Translations under genes and position numbers: made by a program
Shown here: positions 30,636-41,066 of the stretch, one piece after another
Numbering within the stretch: position 1 is the stretch's first letter
How the letters are laid out: each line of letters begins with the position of its first letter
The notes under the pieces: model-generated
Database searches by the model: none
Told to the model about the DNA's origin: nothing
Seen by the model: only the letters and a program-made list of their open reading frames with translations
Assembly: GCA_003565775.1 (NCBI GenBank)
Contig: PXAT01000085.1
Location: 1 to 64,000, forward strand
Direction of reading: 5' to 3'
DNA length: 64,000 bases
Source of the DNA: Ectothiorhodospiraceae bacterium
GTDB lineage: Bacteria; Pseudomonadota; Gammaproteobacteria; Nitrococcales; Aquisalimonadaceae

Positions 30636-31925
30636 TTAGCGCTTGCCGCCAGCCATCGCCCGCTGACGCTGCTGCGGACGCGCACCGCCGGCCGGCTTGC
30701 CGCGCCGCGGTGCTGCCGACTGCGGCTTGCGGTTGCGAGCAGCGGCCGGTGCCTGGCGCTTCTTGAACAGCGGCTGTGGTCGCTCGTTCGGATCCGGCTC
30801 GAAGCCGGTCACCACCTGTCGGTCCAGCGGTCGACCGATCACGCGCTCGATATCCTTGAGCAGCTTCATTTCATCCACGCATACCAGCGACAGGGCAGCG
30901 CCCTCGTTGCCAGCCCGGCCGGTACGGCCGATGCGATGGACATAGTCCTCGGGGACGTTTGGCAGTTCGAAGTTCACCACGTGCGGCAACTGGTCGATGT
31001 CCAGACCGCGAGCGGCGATATCGGTGGCGACCAGAACGCGCACCTTGCCCTGCTTGAAGTCGGCCAGCGCGCGGGTGCGGGCGGTCTGGCTCTTGTTGCC
31101 GTGAATCGCCGCGGCGGTGATGTTGTCCTGTTCCAGCTGCTTGGCCAGACGGTCGGCGCCATGTTTGGTCCGGGTGAAGACCAGCACCTGACGCCAGTCG
31201 CCGTTGCGGATCAGCTGCGACAGCAGGGCGCGCTTGCTGGCGCGGTTCACCGGATGCACATGCTGGGTGATGATCTCGACAGCCGTGTTGCGCGCTTCGA
31301 CCTGAATCCGGACCGGGTCCGTCAGCATGCCCAGCGCCAGCTTCTGGATTTCATCCGAGAAGGTGGCGGAGAACAGCAGCGTCTGACGCTGTCTCGGCAA
31401 TTCGGCAATGACCTTGCGGATGTCATGGATGAAGCCCATGTCCAGCATCCGGTCGGCCTCGTCCAGTACCAGAATCTCCAGCTGCGACAGATCGACCGTG
31501 CGCTGACGGATGTGGTCGAGCAGGCGGCCGGGTGTGGCAACGATGATGTCGACGCCGCGACGCAGGCGATCGACCTGCGGTTGCATGCCGACACCGCCGA
31601 ACACCACGGTGGACTTCATGCCGGCATGACGACCGTAATTGGCGACGCTCTCCTGAACCTGAGCCGCCAGTTCGCGGGTCGGGGTCAGAATCAGGGCGCG
31701 CACCGGGCGCTTGCCCTTGGGCGTTTCGCGTTCGCCGAGGCGTGCCAGCAGGGGAAGTGTGAAGCCGGCGGTCTTGCCGGTGCCGGTCTGTGCGGCGGCC
31801 ATGACATCACTGCCGTTGAGAATCGCCGGAATCGCCTGCGCCTGGATCGGCGTCGGTTCCTTGTAACCCTGTTCGTTGACAGCACGAACCAGCTCGGCCG
31901 GAAGGCCGAAATCTTGAAATTCCAT
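30636..31925 (-). CDS. rhlE: DEAD-box ATP-dependent RNA helicase (RhlE-like)
   Basis: [42 protein letters not shown]; start [28 protein letters not shown]. Confidence 0.94.
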   Translation of the reverse strand: MEFQDFGLPAELVRAVNEQGYKEPTPIQAQAIPAILNGSDVMAAAQTGTGKTAGFTLPLLARLGERETPKGKRPVRALILTPTRELAAQVQESVANYGRHAGMKSTVVFGGVGMQPQVDRLRRGVDIIVATPGRLLDHIRQRTVDLSQLEILVLDEADRMLDMGFIHDIRKVIAELPRQRQTLLFSATFSDEIQKLALGMLTDPVRIQVEARNTAVEIITQHVHPVNRASKRALLSQLIRNGDWRQVLVFTRTKHGADRLAKQLEQDNITAAAIHGNKSQTARTRALADFKQGKVRVLVATDIAARGLDIDQLPHVVNFELPNVPEDYVHRIGRTGRAGNEGAALSLVCVDEMKLLKDIERVIGRPLDRQVVTGFEPDPNERPQPLFKKRQAPAAARNRKPQSAAPRRGKPAGGARPQQRQRAMAGGKR

Positions 31926-32163
31926 TATTGAATTAACTCCTGGGGTGCCTTCCGCGCGCCGCGCTCTGCGCAATACGCCGGATCCGATCCAGGCAAAATT
32001 AGAGTAAGCCGCTAGTCGGCGAGGTCCTGTGAAAGCGTTTGCTTGAACACGTCGAGGACGGGCTAGGAGACACTTCCGGCGGGAAAACACCCAGAGGCAG
32101 CAGCATGGATCGGTACATGCTGTGGGCGGAGTATACCAGAGCGATGGTGCAGTGCGAGCTTTT

Positions 32164-32295
32164 TTAAGGAAGCTCTGATCTATTCCCGCGTCCGCGTTGG
32201 AGTCCGCATTTTCCCCCGGGGGCAAGGCGCGGTGCGCAGCGCCAAGGTTATTCTGCGGTCAAGCAGCGCGACGGCGTCAACCGACTCCTTGAATC
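32164..32295. repeat. TIR element family copy (E7) with the optional insert seen in E1
   Basis: ttaaggaagctctgatctattcccgcgtccgcgttggagtccgcattttccc...gcaaggcgcggtgcgcagcgcc...attctgcggtcaagcagcgc. Confidence 0.75.
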
Positions 32296-32370
32296 GGTGT
32301 TCCTTCATTTCCACGAAAAAGGCCGCCGACAGCTGCCGGCGGCCTTCCTCCGAAGCGGAGCCTGAGGGGC

Positions 32371-32565
32371 TTACCAGCCGTACTCGTCCTCCTCGGTCCA
32401 CTCTTCACCGTCATCCTTGTCACCATCCTTGTCGACCACCGGTGCGTCCATGCCATCGTGCGAGGCGTCGCCGTCAGCAGCGATGGCCGGCGCCAGACCG
32501 CCCAAGGCCAGGCCCAGAGCGAGCAGCAGGGTGATCAACAGGTTCTTCACGTTGGAGATCATCAT
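32371..32565 (-). CDS. Small exported acidic protein
   Basis: Signal peptide MMISNVKNLLITLLLALGLALGGLAPAIAA then DGDASHDGMDAPVVDKDGDKDDGEEWTEEDEYGW. Confidence 0.6.
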   Translation of the reverse strand: MMISNVKNLLITLLLALGLALGGLAPAIAADGDASHDGMDAPVVDKDGDKDDGEEWTEEDEYGW

Positions 32566-32700
32566 CGAAACCTCCGTCGTCGCTTCGGACACCCGGATGG
32601 ATGCACCCGGCATGCCAGGATAAAAAAATCTGAAAAACAGAAACTTGTGAGAAACCTGTTTCGCGAAAGACTGTGTCAAAATGACACATGAGTCGATTTT

Positions 32701-33426
32701 TCAGCCGAGATTCGATGCGGCGCGGGTGATGGCCACGAGGGCCGCGCCGGTCGACAGCAGCAGGATCGCGGGGCGCAGCCAGCGCCGATCAAGCCAGCGA
32801 GCGACGCGGCCGGACAGTGCGAAGCCGAGGGCTATGGCCGGCAACAGGCTGAGACCTGCCAGCAGTTCACGTTCGCCGAAGCGTCCGGCCCAGTAAAGGC
32901 CGGCGAGGGCGAGGATACCCCCGGGGAAGAAGATCGCTGACAGGGTGCCGCGCAGCCGCGGCCCGCGGAGATGCTGGAACACCAGAGCCAGCGGCGGACC
33001 GCCGATCGCCGTCGTGGTTGCCATGAAGCCGGACAGGCCGCCGCCGGTCAGAATCACCCGTGGTGTTGGTCTCGGTGTCACTCCGACGATGCTCATGGCG
33101 ACGGCAAACAGGACCATGGTGCCGAACAGCAGGGCCAGGCCATCGGCGGAGAGAATGCCGATGACAATGCTGCCAAGGCCGGTCCCGAGCAGCGTTCCCG
33201 GCAGAGCCCAGGCGACGTCGGCGCCATGCACATGGCGCCAGTCACGGGCCACGATCAGTGCCGGCAGCACCATGCCGACGATAATGACGGGGGCAGGCAC
33301 GAGCGCCGGATTGATGAGGTAGAGCAGGGGTGCGCCGATCAGGCCCACGCCGAAACCGATACTGCCCTGGACGATCGCACAGAAGACCAGGACAACGCTG
33401 GCAAGCAGCCATTCAAACCCTGTCAT
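32701..33426 (-). CDS. Sulfite exporter TauE/SafE family protein
   Basis: Multi-[33 protein letters not shown] ... [24 protein letters not shown]. Confidence 0.88.
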   Translation of the reverse strand: MTGFEWLLASVVLVFCAIVQGSIGFGVGLIGAPLLYLINPALVPAPVIIVGMVLPALIVARDWRHVHGADVAWALPGTLLGTGLGSIVIGILSADGLALLFGTMVLFAVAMSIVGVTPRPTPRVILTGGGLSGFMATTTAIGGPPLALVFQHLRGPRLRGTLSAIFFPGGILALAGLYWAGRFGERELLAGLSLLPAIALGFALSGRVARWLDRRWLRPAILLLSTGAALVAITRAASNLG

Positions 33427-33968
33427 CCGCTGATATCCAGCCAGTCACCGGGTGCCAGTCCATCGAGGGTCCAGGAGCCGATCCGATAACGGATAAGACG
33501 CAGGGTCGGGTGGCCGACCGCCGCCGTCATGCGACGAACCTGTCGATTGCGGCCTTCACTGATGGTCAACCGCAGCCAGCTGGTGGGAATGCTGGCGCGG
33601 TACCGGATTGGTGGGTCCCGTTCCGGTACTTCGGGCGGTGCCATGGGTTCGGCTCCGGCCGGTCGGGTAATGCCATCCTTCAGTCGGATGCCGGTTCGCA
33701 GCGCCACCAAAGCCTGCCGGTCCGGGACGTTCTCCACCTGTACCCAGTACTCCTTGCTCATGGCCTTGCCCGGCCGGGTGATGCGTGCGTTCAAGGGGCC
33801 GTCATCGGTGAGTACCAACAGCCCCTCACTGTCACGATCCAGCCGTCCGGCTGCGTACACGCCGTGTACCGGAATGTAATCGGCCAGGGTCGGCCGGCCG
33901 TTGCCGTCAGTGAACTGGCAGAGCACGCCGTGCGGCTTGTGGAACAGCAGCAGTCGCCTGGTCGGCAT
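33423..33968 (-). CDS. rluE: 23S rRNA pseudouridine synthase (RluE/RsuA family)
   Basis: [60 protein letters not shown]. Confidence 0.9.
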   Translation of the reverse strand: MPTRRLLLFHKPHGVLCQFTDGNGRPTLADYIPVHGVYAAGRLDRDSEGLLVLTDDGPLNARITRPGKAMSKEYWVQVENVPDRQALVALRTGIRLKDGITRPAGAEPMAPPEVPERDPPIRYRASIPTSWLRLTISEGRNRQVRRMTAAVGHPTLRLIRYRIGSWTLDGLAPGDWLDISG

Positions 33969-33976
33969 ATCCGGTA

Positions 33977-35260
33977 CTACTGCGCTCCGAGGGACGGTAA
34001 CCAGAGCGAGATCTGCGGGAACATGATCAGCAGCACCGTGGCGAACATCAGAATCGCGATAAACGGTGGCGTGCCCCGTATGACATCGAAGTACGGCCGT
34101 CGGAAGACCGCCATTGCCGTGAAGATGTCACAACCGAATGGTGGCGTGGCCGAGCCGATGGCGGCCTGCAGGGTCACGATGACACCGACGTGGATCGGGT
34201 CGAGGCCGGCGGCGTCCACGGCCGGTGCGAACAGGGGCGTCAGAATCAGGATGACCACGATCGGATCGACGAACATGCAGCCGATAAAGAAGCTGACGGC
34301 GATCAGTGCGAGTACGGCCGTGGGGTTGTCCGCCAGGTTGGCGATGACCGGTTGCAGCAGTGCGTCCGGAATACCGGCGAATGAAATCGTGTAGGTGAAG
34401 GCGTTGCCGGCGGCAACCAGAATGAAGACCACCGCGGTAATCAGACCGGTGGACAGAGCGATACTCCACAGATCCTGGATCCTGACCGCCCGCAGCACCA
34501 CGATCTCCAGCACCAGCGCATACAGAACGGCGATGGCGGCGGCTTCGGTGGGGCTGAAGAAACCACCGTAGATGCCGCCGACGACGACAAAGGGAAAGCC
34601 CAGCGGCAACAGCGCACGGCGGAAGGCCTGGTAACGCATCAGCCATGTGGCGCGTTCTTCCGGTTCGATACCCTGGATGCGGGAAGCGATGTAGCAGTAG
34701 ATGGAGATCATCACCAGGATCATCAGCCCCGGCACGATGCCGGCGATGAACAGGTCGCCGATGGAGGCGCCGGCGACCACGCCGTAGATGATCATGCCAA
34801 TACTCGGCGGGATCAGCAGCGCGATGTCACTGGCATTGATGATCAGGGCGATGGTGAATTTGTCGCTGTACCCCTTTTCCAGCAGTTTCGGCCGCATCGG
34901 GCCACCCATCGCGACCACGGTAGCCTGAGTCGATCCGGACACGGCGCCGAACAGCGTGCAACTGGTCGCGGTGGTGATCGGCAGGCCACCGCGCAGGTGA
35001 CCGACGAAGGTCTGCACCAGATCCAGCAGCCGGTTCGAGGTGTGGCCCTTGGTCATGATGTCCGCGGCAAAGATGAACAAGGGCACCGCGGCCAGCGCCC
35101 AGGACTGTACGCCGCTCATCAACTGGCCGATCAGCAGGCTGACATTGGTGGAGCCCAGTTCCAGAAACAGGATCAGGAGGGCCGCGCTGAGCAGCGGCAC
35201 CATCATCGGGAACCCGAGCAGCAGCAGGACAACCATGGTGATGAAGATGAATGTCAGCAT
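33977..35260 (-). CDS. dctM: TRAP transporter large permease (DctM)
   Basis: [77 protein letters not shown]. Confidence 0.95.
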   Translation of the reverse strand: MLTFIFITMVVLLLLGFPMMVPLLSAALLILFLELGSTNVSLLIGQLMSGVQSWALAAVPLFIFAADIMTKGHTSNRLLDLVQTFVGHLRGGLPITTATSCTLFGAVSGSTQATVVAMGGPMRPKLLEKGYSDKFTIALIINASDIALLIPPSIGMIIYGVVAGASIGDLFIAGIVPGLMILVMISIYCYIASRIQGIEPEERATWLMRYQAFRRALLPLGFPFVVVGGIYGGFFSPTEAAAIAVLYALVLEIVVLRAVRIQDLWSIALSTGLITAVVFILVAAGNAFTYTISFAGIPDALLQPVIANLADNPTAVLALIAVSFFIGCMFVDPIVVILILTPLFAPAVDAAGLDPIHVGVIVTLQAAIGSATPPFGCDIFTAMAVFRRPYFDVIRGTPPFIAILMFATVLLIMFPQISLWLPSLGAQ

Positions 35261-35263
35261 GAT

Positions 35264-35866
35264 TCAGTCCTCTTCCCGTTTCTGGGCATCCGCGACCTTC
35301 CCGCGCCAGTCCGAGTCGGCCGGGACGTCGTCGTATTGCTCCTTGTCCTGGTAGGAGCGATAGATGCCGGGTGTCGTCAGATTACGGATGGCGGTCAGCC
35401 AGTACTGGATACCGGCCATGGCGAGACCGATCGGCGCTATCGCATAGGGGATCCACAGGGGAATCGAGAGAGCGGAGGAGATGCGTCCCCGATTGAACAC
35501 GCTCGTCACGTAACCGAGCGCATGCCAGGCGAGGAAGAACATCAGCGCGCCGGTCAGCAGGCTGATGCCGACCAGGACGGTCTTGCGCGGCGTCCCCGAG
35601 AGTTGGTCATAGAAGGCCGACATGCTGATGTGGCGGGCCTTGCGGACGCCGTACCCGATACCCGCGAAGGTGATGATCACCATCGACATCTGCGTCAGTT
35701 CGACCTGTCCGGGGATACCCATCCCGAAAAACTGACGACCAAGCACATGCACGATCAGCAGGCCCGCGAGAAACAGTATGGTGCCGCCGACGAGGAATTC
35801 TTCAATGTGCTCCGTGGCACGGTCCAGCCAGCCCAGCACTTTCTTCAGCATGTTCTTTTTCTCCAT
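35264..35866 (-). CDS. dctQ: TRAP transporter small permease (DctQ)
   Basis: Four-TM DctQ-like; TQMSMVIITFAGIGYGVRKARHISMSAFYDQL. Confidence 0.93.
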   Translation of the reverse strand: MEKKNMLKKVLGWLDRATEHIEEFLVGGTILFLAGLLIVHVLGRQFFGMGIPGQVELTQMSMVIITFAGIGYGVRKARHISMSAFYDQLSGTPRKTVLVGISLLTGALMFFLAWHALGYVTSVFNRGRISSALSIPLWIPYAIAPIGLAMAGIQYWLTAIRNLTTPGIYRSYQDKEQYDDVPADSDWRGKVADAQKREED

Positions 35867-36002
35867 CTGCCGGACTTGCCGGTGGCAGTGCCTCGCATGG
35901 TCGCTGCTGCGGTCAGCGCGCCCGGCGGAAACGCCGCGCCCGTCATCAACAGTATCGATCCTGCCCGGGATCGATCACAACGGCTGCCCCGCCCAAGGGC
36001 AT

Positions 36003-36100
36003 GCAGTTGAGGAAAAGCTGAAGTAGCTTGCACGCCCGCGCTGGCGTCCGCTTTTTCTCCGGGCCAAGGCGCGCCGCGCAGCGCCGCCGTCATTGAAAAT
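36003..36100. repeat. TIR element family copy (E8) in dctQM/dctP divergent region
   Basis: ttgaggaaaagctgaagtagcttgcacgcccgcgctggcgtccgctttttctccgggccaaggcgcgccgcgcagcgccgccg. Confidence 0.7.
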
Positions 36101-36228
36101 CACTTGCACCGGGGCCCGCCGCTGCAGGCCTTTTCCAGTCCGGATACGTGACTACATTTTGATGACGGATTTTGACCGTAGCGTACTTTTCCCGCGCTGA
36201 ACACCGCGTAGACAGCGGCAAACGCTGT

Positions 36229-36242
36229 GTTAAGGTTTTAAC
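36229..36242. promoter_or_regulatory. Palindrome GTTAA-N4-TTAAC, possible operator upstream of dctP
   Basis: gttaaggttttaac in the AT-richer divergent promoter region. Confidence 0.3.
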
Positions 36243-36405
36243 TGTAACGATCCAGCGGCAGTGCTGCGGCTGGCCGGTTTGCGTCGGCCCGTCGTTGGGT
36301 TGTGGGCCGGTTTCGGTCCGGTGACTGTCCGGCCGACGGTGTCGCCGGGATCATCGATTTCGGCCCCTGCGCCGACCATCAAAATGCAACACCCTGGAGG
36401 TTCTC

Positions 36406-37428
36406 ATGCAGTGGCGTTTTGGCTTGCTTGCAGTATCCCTTTTTGCCCTGGCCGCCTGTTCAGACGGTCCTGACAATGGCACACAGACCTGGGATTTCGG
36501 TCTCGAGGAAATCGAAGGCAGTGTGCAGCACGAATATGCCGTGCGGTTTGCCGAGCTGGTGCAGGAGCGTACCGACGGCGAAGTCGAGGTTCGGATCTAC
36601 CCCTACGGCCGGCTCGGCGGGCTCACCGACATTTACGACCAGGTTCAGGACGGTGCCATTGACCTGGCCTTCGGTTCCGGCTTTCTCGGTGGCACCGTGC
36701 CGGAAAGCCAGCTGTTCAGCCTCAACTTCATCCTCAGCGAAGACGAGCATCTGAATGCGCGCGTGCTGAACTCCGATGCGTTCCTCAAGAGTGACGATTT
36801 CCGGGATTCGTTCCGGGATCGGGATCTGCACCCGATCGCGGTGGTTCCGGAAGGCTGGCAGGTCTGGACCGCCAACAAGGAAATCCGTACGCCGGATGAT
36901 TTCAGCGGTGTGGCTATCCGCACCATGGACAATCGTCTGCTGCGCGAGACCTACAGGGCCTATGGCGCCGATCCGACCACCATGGAATACGGCGAGATCT
37001 ACAGCGGCCTGCAGTTGGGCCAGATCGACGCCAACATCCAGCCGGTGTTTGCGCACGAGGAAATGGACTTCTACCAGGTGCAGGACTACATGATCTTCGC
37101 CAACCAGGCGCAGTTCATTGCCACCTTCATGGGTAATCGCGACTGGTACGACGGTCTGTCCGACGAGCACCGCGATATGCTTAACGATATCGCCGCCGAA
37201 ATGGTGGACTACATCCATGACGTTCAGGTGCGTCTGAATGAAGAACGCATGGAAACCATCACCAGCGAAAGCGATATCGAGGTGATCGAACTCAGCGCCG
37301 AGGAACGCGAAGCGTTTCGTGAGCTCAGCGTGCCGGTTCGTGACGTCTTTGTTGACATGACCGGTGATCGGGGCGAGCGACTGCTCAGTCTGCTGCTCGA
37401 GGAAATCGAGGCAGCTCAGGACGACTAG
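36406..37428 (+). CDS. dctP: TRAP transporter substrate-binding lipoprotein (DctP family)
   Basis: Lipobox LAACS; GGLTDIYDQVQDGAIDLAFGSGFLGG; FSGVAIRTMDNRLLRETYRAYGADPTTMEYGEIYSGLQLGQID. Confidence 0.93.
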   Translation: MQWRFGLLAVSLFALAACSDGPDNGTQTWDFGLEEIEGSVQHEYAVRFAELVQERTDGEVEVRIYPYGRLGGLTDIYDQVQDGAIDLAFGSGFLGGTVPESQLFSLNFILSEDEHLNARVLNSDAFLKSDDFRDSFRDRDLHPIAVVPEGWQVWTANKEIRTPDDFSGVAIRTMDNRLLRETYRAYGADPTTMEYGEIYSGLQLGQIDANIQPVFAHEEMDFYQVQDYMIFANQAQFIATFMGNRDWYDGLSDEHRDMLNDIAAEMVDYIHDVQVRLNEERMETITSESDIEVIELSAEEREAFRELSVPVRDVFVDMTGDRGERLLSLLLEEIEAAQDD

Positions 37429-37456
37429 TCCGCTCCGCGCAGGTTGGTTGATCACC

Positions 37457-37504
37457 GGGGCGCCCGGGGGCTCATGCAGTGAGTCCCGGGCGCCCCGACT
37501 TTTA
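37457..37504 (+). terminator. Rho-independent terminator after dctP
   Basis: ggggcgcccggg ... cccgggcgcccc gactttt. Confidence 0.85.
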
Positions 37505-37520
37505 ACGGGGATGAAATCTT

Positions 37521-38081
37521 ATGCCGACGATTGCCGATTCCACCGTTCTGGTGAACGGTTCAGAAGCTCCCGCGTTTCGCCTGAAAGAAGCCGAGGGGGG
37601 CGTGGTGGCACGTGACGATTTTTCCGATTCGAACGCCCTGCTGGTGGCATTCATCTGCAATCACTGCCCGTATGTGGTTCACATCAGTTCCGCGCTTGCC
37701 AGTTTCGCCCGTGAGTTCATGCCCCGCGGTCTGTCCGTAGTGGCGATCAATGCCAATGACGCGGTGCGTTATCCGGCGGACAGCTTCGAGGCCATGGCCG
37801 AGGAGAAGCGGCGAGCCGGTTACCCGTTCCCGTATCTGCATGACGAGACCCAGGAGGTCGCCAAAGCCTACGGGGCGGTCTGCACGCCGGACCTTTTCCT
37901 GTTCGACGACGAGATGAAGCTGGTCTATCGCGGGCGTTTCGACGACAGCACCCCGGGCAACAAGCGCCCGGTCACCGGTGATGATCTGCGCGATGCGGTG
38001 ACCGCACTGCTTACCGGCAAGGCCCTGCCGGAAGATCCGCAGCCCAGCATGGGCTGCAGCATCAAGTGGAAGGAAGCCTGA
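37521..38081 (+). CDS. Thioredoxin-fold (AhpC/TSA-like) redoxin with CNHC motif
   Basis: VAFICNHCPYVVHISSALASFAREF; PDLFLFDDEMKLVYRGRFDD. Confidence 0.9.
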   Translation: MPTIADSTVLVNGSEAPAFRLKEAEGGVVARDDFSDSNALLVAFICNHCPYVVHISSALASFAREFMPRGLSVVAINANDAVRYPADSFEAMAEEKRRAGYPFPYLHDETQEVAKAYGAVCTPDLFLFDDEMKLVYRGRFDDSTPGNKRPVTGDDLRDAVTALLTGKALPEDPQPSMGCSIKWKEA

Positions 38082-38159
38082 GTGTTTCCTCGGCGGGGCA
38101 ATCACGGTCGGCGACGTCACGTTGATGGAACAGCGTCGGCGGGCAGCCGTCAGGCGGAC

Positions 38160-38341
38160 GACGGTTCGCCGCTTCCCGCGATTGCTGGCACGTAGTTTGC
38201 TGCGGGAGAAGAGGGAAGTGTCGATGAGCCTCTTCGGCTGACGTCCTGCGTCGGACCGGTTCTTTCGGTACTTCTTATCAAGGCTTCTTCTGAGCCGGCA
38301 AACGGCTGTTCGAGGGGATGGTGACATCCCCTCTTTTTTTT
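38160..38341 (+). ncRNA. Candidate structured RNA / sRNA ending in an intrinsic terminator
   Basis: Several small stem-loops (agcc tcttc ggct; gccg gcaaa cggc) and terminal gaggggatg gtga catcccctc tttttttt; no credible ORF. Confidence 0.4.
38312..38341 (+). terminator. Strong intrinsic terminator
   Basis: gaggggatg-gtga-catcccctc followed by T8. Confidence 0.88.
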
Positions 38342-38739
38342 GCCTGAAAACCGGGCTGTCCTCCGACAGCCTGTCGGGTACCTCCATCCTGCTCTCTTTG
38401 GCAGTCCGCGAAATGTCGCCGGACATCCGCTATGATCCAAAAAGGGCCTGATTGGAACGACTGCAAAAAAGGGTTGGGGAAAGGCGCACTCTATATCCCA
38501 GGCTGCCGCGGGAATAGATCACGGTCTCCGCAAAGCCCACCTCGTTATCAGGCTTCATCGCCAGCCTCCCGGGCCACTGCCGGCCCGCGCAGGCGTGGCA
38601 TTCGGCTCGATAAAAAAAAGACAGATGCGATTCACGGGATCTCGAGAAACATTCCGTCATGGCGATCCGCCGGCCTTCACACGGTCGATTCCGAGGATGC
38701 CCGTATCCGAGATGATTAAAAGAAAGGAGGAACCCTCTC

Positions 38740-40779
38740 ATGTCGCCCCGTCCCAACTCCCTGTCGGCGCTGGCCCTCGTGCTGTCGGCCGGTGCCATCG
38801 GTGTCGCCTCGGCCGAGTCCGTTCGTCTCGATCCGATAACCGTCACCTCGCCGCGCGTCGAGCGCGATATCACCGAGACCCCTCAGGCGGTCAGTGTCAT
38901 TGAACCCGAAGACATTCAGCAGGGCCGCCAGGGACTGCAGCTGGACGAATCCATCAATCGGGTTCCGGGGGTCTTCACCCAGAATCGCTACAACTTCGCC
39001 CAGAACCTCCGGGTCTCGATCCGGGGTTTCGGCGCGCGGGCGCCGTTCGGCATTCGTGGCATCCGGGTGCTGGTGGACGGGATTCCGGAAACGCTGCCCG
39101 ACGGTCAGTCTCAGGTGGATGCCATCGATCTGGAATCCGTCGACCGGATCGAGGTGATTCGCGGACCGTCGTCCGCGCTCTATGGCAATGCGGCCGGCGG
39201 GGTCATCGACATCACCACCATGGAAGGCCCGGATGAGCCTTACGCCGAGCTCCGGACCACCTTCGGCAGCCACAATTTTCAGCGTTACGGTGTCCGCGGT
39301 GGGGGCCGGGTCGGTGACTGGCGGGGTCATATAAGCGCCTGGGAGCTGGCCTACGACGGCTATCGGGATCAGAGCGAGACCCGGAAACGACTGGTTAATG
39401 CGAAGGGTTCCTACGATATCGACGAGGACCGTCGCATCACCGCTGTGGTGACGGCGCTTGACCAGCCGAAGGGTCAGGACCCGGCCGGGCTTGATCGCGA
39501 TCAGGTTCGTGAGGATCGGCGCCAGGCATCCGGCAACGCTCTGGCGCTGGATTCGGGGCAGAGAGTTCGACAACAGCGACTCGGGGTTATTTACGAGGAC
39601 AACGCAGTCTTGCCGGGGCAGATCACTGCCAGGGCTTTTTACACCAACCGTGACTTCCGTCAGCAATTGCCGTTTCCGGGACCCAGTCTGATTCGATTCG
39701 ATCGGGATTTTTATGGTGCTGGTCTTGAATATTCGGATGTAGGCAATCTGTTTGGCGTTGGCACTCGCTACACGGTTGGGGCAGAAGCGCAATGGCAGCG
39801 GGACTCGCGTGATCGATATGTTGTGTTGCCGGGCGCGGGTCGAGTGCGACAAACGCAGGATGCAGTAGAGTCCGCGGAGACGATCGGGCTGTTCGCGCAA
39901 AACGATTTTCTTTTGACCGAGCGCCTGACGGTCACTCTTGGAGGTCGTTTCGACAGGTTGCGACTGAAGATCGATGACCGTCTTGGTAATGGTGCCGCAT
40001 CCGGCCGGGAGTCATTCAGCGAGGCCAGTGGCACCGCGGGCCTGTCCTACAAGCTGTTTCCACAACACACTGTCTACGCAAATGTCGCTACGGCTTTCGA
40101 AAGCCCGTCATTCACCGAATTTTATGATCCGACCGACCCGGATGTTGGCTTCGAGCCCGGTCTTGATCCGCAAAAGGCACTGAATTTCGAGATCGGGATG
40201 AAGGGCTTTCTCGGCGATAACGCCCGATACGAAATTACCGCGTTTACGGTGGAAACCCGGGACGAAATCCTGCAAGTCAGTGAGGATTCGGATACGCCGG
40301 ATCAATTCGAGAACGTGGGGCGTACTCGGCGCAACGGTATCGAGGCCGGTGTTGAATACTTTTTCACTAGCCGCTTCAGCGCTTCCGGGGCGTATACATG
40401 GTCTGACTTCCGGTTTCGGACCAACCAGGGTGATGTGACCGAGCGAGGCAAGCGTTTGCCGGGCCTTCCGCGGCACGCTTTCTTCGGGGAGCTGGCCTGG
40501 CGTGAACCCGGTGGCTTTTACGCCATCGCCGACACGCTGCTGGTCAGCCATGTTTTCGGGGATAACTCCAATGATCGGCGGGTAGCAGGCTATGGCGTCG
40601 TCAACGCGCGCATCGGCACAACGCAGCAGGTCGGTGCCGTGGAGTTCGAGACCTTTATCGCGGTCAACAACATTCTCAACAATGAATATATCGAGAACGT
40701 GCGTGTGAATGCCGGAAGCAACTTCCTCGAACCGGCCCCCGAGCGCAACACCTTTGCCGGCGTCCGCGCCAGGTTCTGA
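38740..40779 (+). CDS. TonB-dependent outer-membrane receptor
   Basis: Signal peptide, plug domain [17 protein letters not shown]...[25 protein letters not shown], beta-barrel C-terminus ending in F. Confidence 0.94.
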   Translation: MSPRPNSLSALALVLSAGAIGVASAESVRLDPITVTSPRVERDITETPQAVSVIEPEDIQQGRQGLQLDESINRVPGVFTQNRYNFAQNLRVSIRGFGARAPFGIRGIRVLVDGIPETLPDGQSQVDAIDLESVDRIEVIRGPSSALYGNAAGGVIDITTMEGPDEPYAELRTTFGSHNFQRYGVRGGGRVGDWRGHISAWELAYDGYRDQSETRKRLVNAKGSYDIDEDRRITAVVTALDQPKGQDPAGLDRDQVREDRRQASGNALALDSGQRVRQQRLGVIYEDNAVLPGQITARAFYTNRDFRQQLPFPGPSLIRFDRDFYGAGLEYSDVGNLFGVGTRYTVGAEAQWQRDSRDRYVVLPGAGRVRQTQDAVESAETIGLFAQNDFLLTERLTVTLGGRFDRLRLKIDDRLGNGAASGRESFSEASGTAGLSYKLFPQHTVYANVATAFESPSFTEFYDPTDPDVGFEPGLDPQKALNFEIGMKGFLGDNARYEITAFTVETRDEILQVSEDSDTPDQFENVGRTRRNGIEAGVEYFFTSRFSASGAYTWSDFRFRTNQGDVTERGKRLPGLPRHAFFGELAWREPGGFYAIADTLLVSHVFGDNSNDRRVAGYGVVNARIGTTQQVGAVEFETFIAVNNILNNEYIENVRVNAGSNFLEPAPERNTFAGVRARF

Positions 40780-40803
40780 GCCATCGCCGAAGCTGTTTCG
40801 TTG

Positions 40804-40839
40804 AAAGCAAAGGCCCCGCTTCGACGGGGCCTTTGCTTT
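40804..40839. terminator. Bidirectional-looking terminator after TonB receptor
   Basis: aaagcaaaggccccg cttcga cggggcctttgcttt. Confidence 0.88.
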
Positions 40840-40899
40840 GTGGCGTCCCGGTTCTGGCACAGCCGGTTCAAGCAGGAGCACTGGAGGTGACCCGCTACC

Positions 40900-40915
40900 G
40901 TGACACTCCCGTCAC
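40900..40915. promoter_or_regulatory. GTGAC-N6-GTCAC dyad, possible activator site
   Basis: gtgacactcccgtcac about 50 bp upstream of the -24/-12 promoter. Confidence 0.35.
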
Positions 40916-40966
40916 CCGAAGCTGGCAAGCGATGGAAAGCTCGCGTCTGCCCGACACCCCATCGCT

Positions 40967-40982
40967 TGGCACCGGTCTTGCT
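40967..40982 (+). promoter_or_regulatory. Sigma-54 (-24/-12) promoter
   Basis: TGGCAC-cggtc-TTGCT, matching consensus TGGCAC-N5-TTGCW. Confidence 0.75.
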
Positions 40983-41066
40983 AGACTTGGGGGTGGCCAG
41001 TCGTGGTCCACGGCGACTCCGTGTCGCCACAATCAATATAAATACAGAGGTTGGGAGGATTCTCCA

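Noticed and set aside
38430-38739. Possible cobalamin riboswitch upstream of the TonB receptor (gccactg-like motif)
   Set aside because: The conserved AGCCAGGAGACC-type B12 box and GGGAANNCGGTG core could not be found on either strand.
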